A stretch of 10,082 bases of DNA from an uncultured Spirochaetaceae bacterium. GTDB lineage: Bacteria; Spirochaetota; Spirochaetia; Sphaerochaetales; Sphaerochaetaceae. The position numbers were made by a program, and so were the translations under genes. The stretch covers positions 1-10,082 of the forward strand of contig CANRIJ010000052.1 of the NCBI GenBank assembly GCA_947630635.1. Direction: 5' to 3'. Below the pieces are notes generated by a model. It saw only the letters and a program-made list of their open reading frames with translations, had not been told where the DNA came from and made no database searches. Of this stretch, positions 6,527 to 10,082 are shown one piece after another. Every line of letters begins with the position of its first letter. Position 1 is the first letter of the stretch.

Positions 6527-7746
6527 TAGACCTCGGCCAGCTCATTGAAATCAGTTGTGTAGTTCTGGCTCTTTCTCTCGCGCTTCATCAGATCCTCTTT
6601 TAATCTTCCCTTTGAGGATGCGATATGGATGGCAGAGCGTCCATATTTTCCCATGATCTCGGAGACTATATGGCTCATGCTCTCCTCTTTTTTTACTCTT
6701 TCGCCATTCTCAAAGAGAGAGATTTGCCTCTCTTCTTCTCTAATCAGGTCAAAGGCAAAGACGCGGCATCCCCTATATGGCATGCCCTCTTTGAAGAGAA
6801 CTGGCGTTAGCCTCTCAATTGCCTCTACGAAGGTCGGCGTATAGTTTGATGGGGAGTTGAGAATAAGCGAGCCATAGGGCCTATCAATCTCGCCTATGAA
6901 GCGAGAGGTGAAGAAATTGACTCCGAATGAGGAGGCAAGATAGCCGTTTTTAGAGAGCTTTTTTGAGAGATTCTCAGCCTGAATTGAGAGACGGGATATC
7001 ATCTCGTCGATATCAGAGACGGAGTCTTTGAATGATATGCCGCTCATGAATGATATGTGCCTATCGCTCTCAACGTGCGCCTCTACGCCCCTTAGCTCAT
7101 ATATCGTTCTGATAAGCGTTATTGGGTATCGCTTTTCAAAGTAATCCAAGTCGCAATCCCTGAGGTCCTTGGCTGTTCTGAAGCCCTTTTTGTATAGATC
7201 TTTCTCCCAGGCCCATCCGACTCCCCACACATCGGATAAAGCTGTCTTCTTAAGCGCCTCATCCTCATTTTCGCTATCAAGCGTATAGGCTCCATCTGCT
7301 CTCTTTTTGGCAAGCTTAGATGCAATCTTCACTAGTGTCTTGGTCTTTGCAAAGCCAACTGAGGTAGGAATGCCGGTTGAGTCTGTCACTATGCGTCTGA
7401 GATCTTTTGCCTTCATGCCCTTAGGTGGATATATGAAGGCCTCATCGATTGAATACTGCTCTATATTGGGGCACTCTCTTTCGAGTATGCTCATTATTCT
7501 ATTTGATAGATCCTGGTATAGGGTGTAGTTTGATGAGAAGGCATAGACGCCTCTCTCTTCGGCCTCTTTCTCGATTTCAAACCATGCCTTTCCCCTGGTG
7601 AAGCCCATGTTTTTCGCCATCTTATCAGCAGCTACAACTATGCCGTCATTGTTTGAGAGCACTACAATCGGCTTATTCTTCAGATCGGGTCGGAAAACCC
7701 GTTCGCAGGAAGAGAAGAAGCTATTTGCATCGCATAGTCCAATCAT
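6523..7746 (-). CDS. umuC: Y-family translesion DNA polymerase, UmuC type
   Basis: Catalytic subunit of a polymerase V-like translesion enzyme that copies past DNA damage; 407 residues, close to the E. coli length. The palm carries the metal-binding D6 (LCDANSFF) and D101-E102 (YSIDEAF), at the same numbers as E. coli UmuC. The steric-gate position is F11 where E. coli has Tyr. VVLSNNDG (28-35) and FSSNYTLY (70-77) are characteristic of UmuC rather than DinB. A helix-hairpin-helix-like VWGVG (173-177) precedes the little-finger domain. QISLF at 341-345 matches the QxxLF beta-clamp-binding motif. The start ATG overlaps the umuD stop by 4 bases (ATGA) with only a weak purine stretch upstream, so translation is probably coupled. 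The TAG stop overlaps the stop of the convergent thioesterase gene. Confidence 0.95.
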   Translation of the reverse strand: MIGLCDANSFFSSCERVFRPDLKNKPIVVLSNNDGIVVAADKMAKNMGFTRGKAWFEIEKEAEERGVYAFSSNYTLYQDLSNRIMSILERECPNIEQYSIDEAFIYPPKGMKAKDLRRIVTDSTGIPTSVGFAKTKTLVKIASKLAKKRADGAYTLDSENEDEALKKTALSDVWGVGWAWEKDLYKKGFRTAKDLRDCDLDYFEKRYPITLIRTIYELRGVEAHVESDRHISFMSGISFKDSVSDIDEMISRLSIQAENLSKKLSKNGYLASSFGVNFFTSRFIGEIDRPYGSLILNSPSNYTPTFVEAIERLTPVLFKEGMPYRGCRVFAFDLIREEERQISLFENGERVKKEESMSHIVSEIMGKYGRSAIHIASSKGRLKEDLMKRERKSQNYTTDFNELAEVY

Positions 7747-8117
7747 AGCTTTCTTACAATTCCGGTAACGGTTCCAAAGACCTGAAGCTCCTCAAGAGAG
7801 GATAGATGTATATCCTCGTAATCGGGGTTCTCTGCATGGAGAACTACACTGGGTGCTGTCAAAAGTCGCTTCAGTGTGAAATAGCCATCAACAGAAGCCA
7901 CGATAATCGAGCCGTGAGAGGGCTCTTTCGCCTTATCTACTATGATTATGTCACCGGGGTATATCCCTGCGCCTATCATGCTATAGCCACGCGCTCTTAG
8001 GGCATATACACTTGGCCTGTTTGTCTCGAGAAACTCGTTGAAGTCCAGCACATCCTCTTTGTAGTCCTCTGCTGGGGAGGGAAATCCGCATAGTATTACA
8101 GGTGCCTCTTCAATCAT
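7743..8117 (-). CDS. umuD: UmuD-type self-cleaving translesion polymerase subunit (peptidase S24)
   Basis: Accessory subunit of the UmuC polymerase, activated by RecA-stimulated self-cleavage; 124 residues. The predicted scissile Cys10-Gly11 bond sits in LCGFPSPAEDY, matching the CGFPSPA of E. coli UmuD. The serine-lysine dyad is S46 (RGYSMIGAGI) and K83 (FTLKRL). Their spacing of 37 residues equals that of S60/K97 in E. coli. No DNA-binding domain is present, so it is not LexA. Only 10 residues precede the cleavage site, against 24 in E. coli. No in-frame alternative start lies upstream: a stop at 8145-8147 closes the frame with no ATG, GTG or TTG after it. No ribosome site precedes the ATG. 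It is the first gene of a umuD-umuC operon, divergent from nrdG. Confidence 0.92.
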   Translation of the reverse strand: MIEEAPVILCGFPSPAEDYKEDVLDFNEFLETNRPSVYALRARGYSMIGAGIYPGDIIIVDKAKEPSHGSIIVASVDGYFTLKRLLTAPSVVLHAENPDYEDIHLSSLEELQVFGTVTGIVRKL

Positions 8118-8129
8118 AGAAAGGAGTTT

Positions 8130-8158
8130 ATTATTTGATTTCTTTTAGGTAAACACCA
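8130..8158 (-). promoter_or_regulatory. Candidate umuDC promoter with very short leader
   Basis: On the minus strand AATAAT (8135-8130) matches a -10 box in 5 of 6 positions. A poor TTG-type -35 would fall around 8159-8153. The -10 ends only 12 bases before the umuD ATG, predicting a leader of about 6 bases. That agrees with the absence of a Shine-Dalgarno sequence. The -35 region overlaps the inverted repeat at 8142-8161. Confidence 0.35.
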
Positions 8159-8161
8159 AAG
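8142..8161. promoter_or_regulatory. Candidate operator in the umuD-nrdG divergent region
   Basis: An imperfect inverted repeat, CTTT(TA)GGT-AAAC-ACCAAAG, lies between the divergent umuD and nrdG starts. It overlaps the predicted -35 regions on both strands. umuDC operons are usually repressed by LexA, so this is the best local candidate for an SOS-type operator. It does not match the E. coli, Gram-positive or Leptospira LexA consensus motifs I know. The assignment rests on position and symmetry only. Confidence 0.3.
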
Positions 8162-8177
8162 AGATTGGAGTTATAAT
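8150..8177 (+). promoter_or_regulatory. Candidate nrdG promoter giving a leaderless transcript
   Basis: A perfect TATAAT (8172-8177) lies 6 bases before the nrdG ATG at 8184. TAAACA (8150-8155) is a 4-of-6 match to -35 with a 16-base spacer. Transcription would then begin at or next to the A of the start codon. The only SD-like GGAG (8167-8170) lies upstream of this -10 and would not be transcribed. Confidence 0.45.
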
Positions 8178-8183
8178 CACACT

Positions 8184-8876
8184 ATGGAATTTGCAGGATT
8201 CAATCGTCTGACTCTCACTGACTATCCTGGGCATCTTAGTGCTATAGTCTTTGCTCGTGGCTGCAATTTCAGATGTCCCTATTGCCATAATGCAGAGATT
8301 GCATACCTAAATGGCGATGAAGAGAGATTTGATGAGAGCGAGGTTCTCTCCTACCTTGAGAAGAGAAAGAAGATGGTCTCCTCTATTGTGATCACAGGCG
8401 GTGAGCCTACCCTTGATAGGGAACTTCTTCCATTTATCAGGCGCCTTAAGAATCTCGGCGTCTCTGTAAAGCTTGATACCAATGGCTACAGACCCGATGT
8501 CATTGAGAGGGCCCTTGATGAGGGCCTATTGGATTATATTGCAATGGATATCAAGAACAGCAGGGAGAGATATCCCCAGTCCGTGGGCCTGAAGAGCCTT
8601 GATTTCTCATATATTGAGAGATCAATCGCTCTTGTTATGACAAGCGCCATAGACTATGAATTCAGAACGACTCTTGTTCGTGAGCTCCATGATGAAAAAA
8701 GTATCCACGGTATAGGGTCCTTAATTGAAGGCTCCAAGGTGCTTTTTCTGCAAAGCTTTGCTATATCAGAAAATGTACCCGATAAAAGCCTAAATCCGCC
8801 AACTGTGTCAGACATGGAGAATTATCGCAAAATTCTTAGTAATTATATAGAAAATGTATCAATTCGAATTAAGTGA
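8184..8876 (+). CDS. nrdG: Anaerobic ribonucleoside-triphosphate reductase activating protein (radical SAM)
   Basis: Radical S-adenosylmethionine activase that generates the glycyl radical on NrdD; 230 residues. The [4Fe-4S]-binding C-X3-C-X2-C is C27-NFR-C31-PY-C34 within FARGCNFRCPYCHNAEI. ITGGEPT follows at about residues 70-76 as the SAM-binding GGE motif, then KLDTNG and MDIKN. The N-terminal MEFAGFNRLTLTDYPG is the hallmark of the longer activase family found in many anaerobes and archaea, not the shorter E. coli form. The ATG at 8184 is supported by that conserved N-terminus. GGAG at 8167-8170 is 13 bases away, too far for an ideal ribosome site. nrdD lies downstream on the same strand, confirming the role. 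The stop TGA (8874-8876) overlaps the predicted -35 of the nrdD promoter, and no clear terminator follows. Confidence 0.92.
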   Translation: MEFAGFNRLTLTDYPGHLSAIVFARGCNFRCPYCHNAEIAYLNGDEERFDESEVLSYLEKRKKMVSSIVITGGEPTLDRELLPFIRRLKNLGVSVKLDTNGYRPDVIERALDEGLLDYIAMDIKNSRERYPQSVGLKSLDFSYIERSIALVMTSAIDYEFRTTLVRELHDEKSIHGIGSLIEGSKVLFLQSFAISENVPDKSLNPPTVSDMENYRKILSNYIENVSIRIK

Positions 8877-8902
8877 CTAAACACTACATGTAGCGGTATA
8901 CT
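8873..8902 (+). promoter_or_regulatory. Candidate nrdD promoter P1
   Basis: GTGACT (8873-8878, 4 of 6 against TTGACA) and TATACT (8897-8902, 5 of 6 against TATAAT) are separated by 18 bases. This predicts a start near 8909 and a leader of about 97 bases. The first NrdR-like box (8881-8896) fills the spacer, an ideal site for repression. TATTAT at 8959-8964 is a possible second -10, with a weak TTGTAG -35 at 8935-8940. Confidence 0.45.
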
Positions 8903-8927
8903 AAAAATATTACGCTTGATTTAGTAT
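8881..8927. promoter_or_regulatory. Tandem NrdR-box-like operators upstream of nrdD
   Basis: Box 1, ACACTACATGTAGCGG (8881-8896), matches the published NrdR consensus acaCwAtATaTwGtgt in 12 of 16 positions and contains the perfect palindrome CTACATGTAG. Box 2, ACGCTTGATTTAGTAT (8912-8927), matches in 11 of 16. The boxes are 15 bases apart, 31 centre to centre, which is the spacing known for NrdR pairs that bind the same DNA face. NrdR represses ribonucleotide reductase genes in response to (d)ATP, so the position before nrdD is the expected one. Box 2 is weaker and also lies within an ATACTAAA/TTTAGTAT inverted repeat (8898-8905 and 8920-8927). The call is inference from pattern and context. 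Confidence 0.6.
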
Positions 8928-8929
8928 TT

Positions 8930-8956
8930 CCATGTTGTAGACAAAACGCAACATGG
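8930..8956 (+). other. Stem-loop in the nrdD leader
   Basis: CCATGTTG (8930-8937) and CAACATGG (8949-8956) form a perfect 8-base-pair stem with an 11-base loop. It lies within the predicted nrdD leader, 35 bases before the ribosome site. Only a broken T-rich stretch (CTTATTATGTT) follows rather than a clean T run, so a terminator is possible but weak. It may end nrdG transcripts, protect the 5' end of nrdD mRNA, or be a protein-binding dyad in DNA. Confidence 0.5.
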
Positions 8957-8990
8957 CTTATTATGTTCAGTATCTGCACATTTTATAAAA

Positions 8991-8998
8991 GAAGGTGG
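8991..8998 (+). promoter_or_regulatory. Strong ribosome binding site of nrdD
   Basis: GAAGGTGG lies 7 bases before the nrdD ATG, the best Shine-Dalgarno match and spacing at any start in this window. It fixes the nrdD start at 9006. The 10-base palindrome TTTTATAAAA (8981-8990) abuts it upstream. Confidence 0.8.
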
Positions 8999-9005
8999 TT
9001 TTTCC

Positions 9006-10082
9006 ATGTATCAGGTAGTCAAGAGAGACGGTGTCAATGCCGGTTTTGATATTAGCAAGATCTCTGTTGCCATTAAGAAGGCATTTGAGGCTCTAAAGAA
9101 GCCATATGATGACAATATCGTAGATTTTATTGCTCTCAAGGTAACTGCTGATTTCTCTTCTAAGGTCAAAGACGGAAAGATCACTGTCGAAGATATACAG
9201 GACTCAGTTGAGAAGGTACTCTCTGAGGCCGGCTATGCTGATGTTGCAAAGGCATATATTCTCTACAGAAAGCAGCGAGAGAAGATAAGAAACATGAAGA
9301 GCGCCTCTCTTGATTACAAGAAGGTCGTAGATAGCTATCTTAACCTCAGCGATTGGAGAGTAAAGGAGAATTCGACTGTGACCTACTCGGTTGGGGGACT
9401 CATTCTCTCTAACTCGGGTGCCATTACTGCCAATTACTGGCTCTCTGAGATATATGACGAGGAGATTGCAAATGCCCATAGAAACTGCGATCTTCACCTT
9501 CACGACCTATCGATGCTTACTGGCTACTGTGCAGGTTGGTCTCTAAAGCAGCTTATTAGAGAGGGCCTTGGCGGAATTGAGGGAAAGATCACATCTGCTC
9601 CTGCTTCGCATCTCTCGACACTCTGCAATCAGATGGTCAATTTCCTTGGAATAATGCAGAATGAGTGGGCTGGCGCACAGGCTTTCTCAAGCTTTGACAC
9701 ATACTTGTCTCCATTTGTGAAGAAGGACTCTCTCTCCTACAAAGAGGTGAAGCAGTGCATTCAGAGCTTTGTGTATGGCGTCAATACTCCCTCCCGCTGG
9801 GGAACCCAGGCTCCATTTTCAAATATAACCCTTGATTGGGTCTGCCCAAATGATATGAAGAATCTTCCTGCCATAATTGGCGGTGTTGATCAGGATTTCA
9901 CATATGGCGATTGCCAGAGTGAGATGGATATGGTCAATAAGGCCTTTATTGAGATAATGATTGAGGGAGACGCCAATGGAAGAGGCTTCCAGTATCCAAT
10001 TCCGACATACTCAATAACAAAGGATTTCGATTGGGGAGAGAGCGAGAACAATAAGCTTCTCTTTGAGATGACAGCCAAGTAC
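9006..10082 (+). CDS. nrdD: Anaerobic (class III) ribonucleoside-triphosphate reductase, 3'-truncated by the window edge
   Basis: Glycyl-radical enzyme that makes deoxyribonucleotides without oxygen. The window holds the first 359 codons; the frame stays open to the last base, so the rest, including the C-terminal glycyl-radical site and zinc cysteines, is off-window. Residues 1 to about 95 form an ATP-cone (MYQVVKRDGVNAGFDISKI, then a conserved AKAYILYRKQRE), the allosteric domain that senses ATP/dATP. The catalytic domain follows, with HRNCDLHLHDLSMLTGYCAGW containing the candidate active-site cysteine C175. NTPSRWGTQAPFSNITLDW and GFQYPIPTYSITKDFDW are further class III signatures. nrdG lies immediately upstream on the same strand. 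The gene has its own predicted NrdR-controlled promoter and a strong ribosome site, so expression independent of nrdG is likely. Confidence 0.95.
   Translation, partial: MYQVVKRDGVNAGFDISKISVAIKKAFEALKKPYDDNIVDFIALKVTADFSSKVKDGKITVEDIQDSVEKVLSEAGYADVAKAYILYRKQREKIRNMKSASLDYKKVVDSYLNLSDWRVKENSTVTYSVGGLILSNSGAITANYWLSEIYDEEIANAHRNCDLHLHDLSMLTGYCAGWSLKQLIREGLGGIEGKITSAPASHLSTLCNQMVNFLGIMQNEWAGAQAFSSFDTYLSPFVKKDSLSYKEVKQCIQSFVYGVNTPSRWGTQAPFSNITLDWVCPNDMKNLPAIIGGVDQDFTYGDCQSEMDMVNKAFIEIMIEGDANGRGFQYPIPTYSITKDFDWGESENNKLLFEMTAKY

Noticed and set aside
7743..8117. LexA repressor instead of UmuD
   Set aside because: There is no N-terminal helix-turn-helix domain, the length is 124 residues, and the gene overlaps umuC.
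8121..8152. Plus-strand AAGGAG (8121-8126) followed by a possible TTG-started ORF at 8135
   Set aside because: The reading frame gives only five codons before TAA at 8150, with no evidence of function.
8910..8935. FNR-type box (TTGAT-N4-ATCAA) around TTGATT
   Set aside because: Only the left half-site is present; the right half does not match.
8930..8956. Intrinsic terminator or cobalamin riboswitch before nrdD
   Set aside because: No continuous T run follows the stem, and the leader is too short and lacks the B12 box. It was kept as an unassigned stem-loop.
1..10082. CRISPR array, tRNA/rRNA, insertion sequence, prophage or toxin-antitoxin genes
   Set aside because: I saw no repeat-spacer pattern, no RNA gene cloverleaf, no transposase and no terminal repeats. 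All coding space is taken by housekeeping, biosynthetic or repair genes.

Overview
The window is 10,082 bases of gene-dense bacterial chromosome. There are nine protein-coding genes, no RNA genes, no mobile elements and no gap above 130 bases. The gene set (class III ribonucleotide reductase with its activase, a DapL-type lysine/diaminopimelate branch, UmuDC) points to an obligate or facultative anaerobe. The codon style is moderate GC with strong use of AGA/AGG for arginine and CTC/CTT for leucine, and the coding strands are purine-rich. Together with the protein flavour this fits a host-associated anaerobe, perhaps a Sphaerochaeta-like spirochaete or a Clostridia-related lineage. That assignment is a guess; the sequence alone does not settle it.

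Layout. Positions 1-1902 (+) hold the C-terminal four-fifths of DNA topoisomerase III, cut by the window edge. After a 68-base AT-rich gap with nested palindromes comes a tight five-gene run, 1971-6526 (+): dapB, dapA, dapL, lysA and a YbgC-type hotdog thioesterase. Gaps are 5 bases or less and three junctions are start/stop overlaps. umuC and umuD lie on the opposite strand (6523-8117), written umuD then umuC. umuC meets the thioesterase gene tail to tail with a 4-base stop overlap. A 66-base divergent promoter region separates umuD from nrdG (8184-8876, +). A 129-base regulatory region follows, then nrdD (9006 to the window end, +), which runs off the right edge.

How they work together. DapA condenses aspartate semialdehyde with pyruvate, DapB reduces the product to tetrahydrodipicolinate, DapL transaminates this directly to LL-diaminopimelate, and LysA decarboxylates meso-diaminopimelate to lysine. 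The epimerase DapF that should link the last two steps is not in the cluster. UmuD and UmuC would form a damage-inducible translesion polymerase. NrdG makes the glycyl radical on NrdD, which then reduces ribonucleotides without oxygen.

The most interesting non-coding signal is a pair of NrdR-box-like 16-mers upstream of nrdD. They are spaced 15 bases apart, as expected for that repressor, and the first sits between a candidate -35 and -10. I did not find convincing evidence of a wholly new biological system here. The findings are mainly regulatory and subfamily-level oddities.
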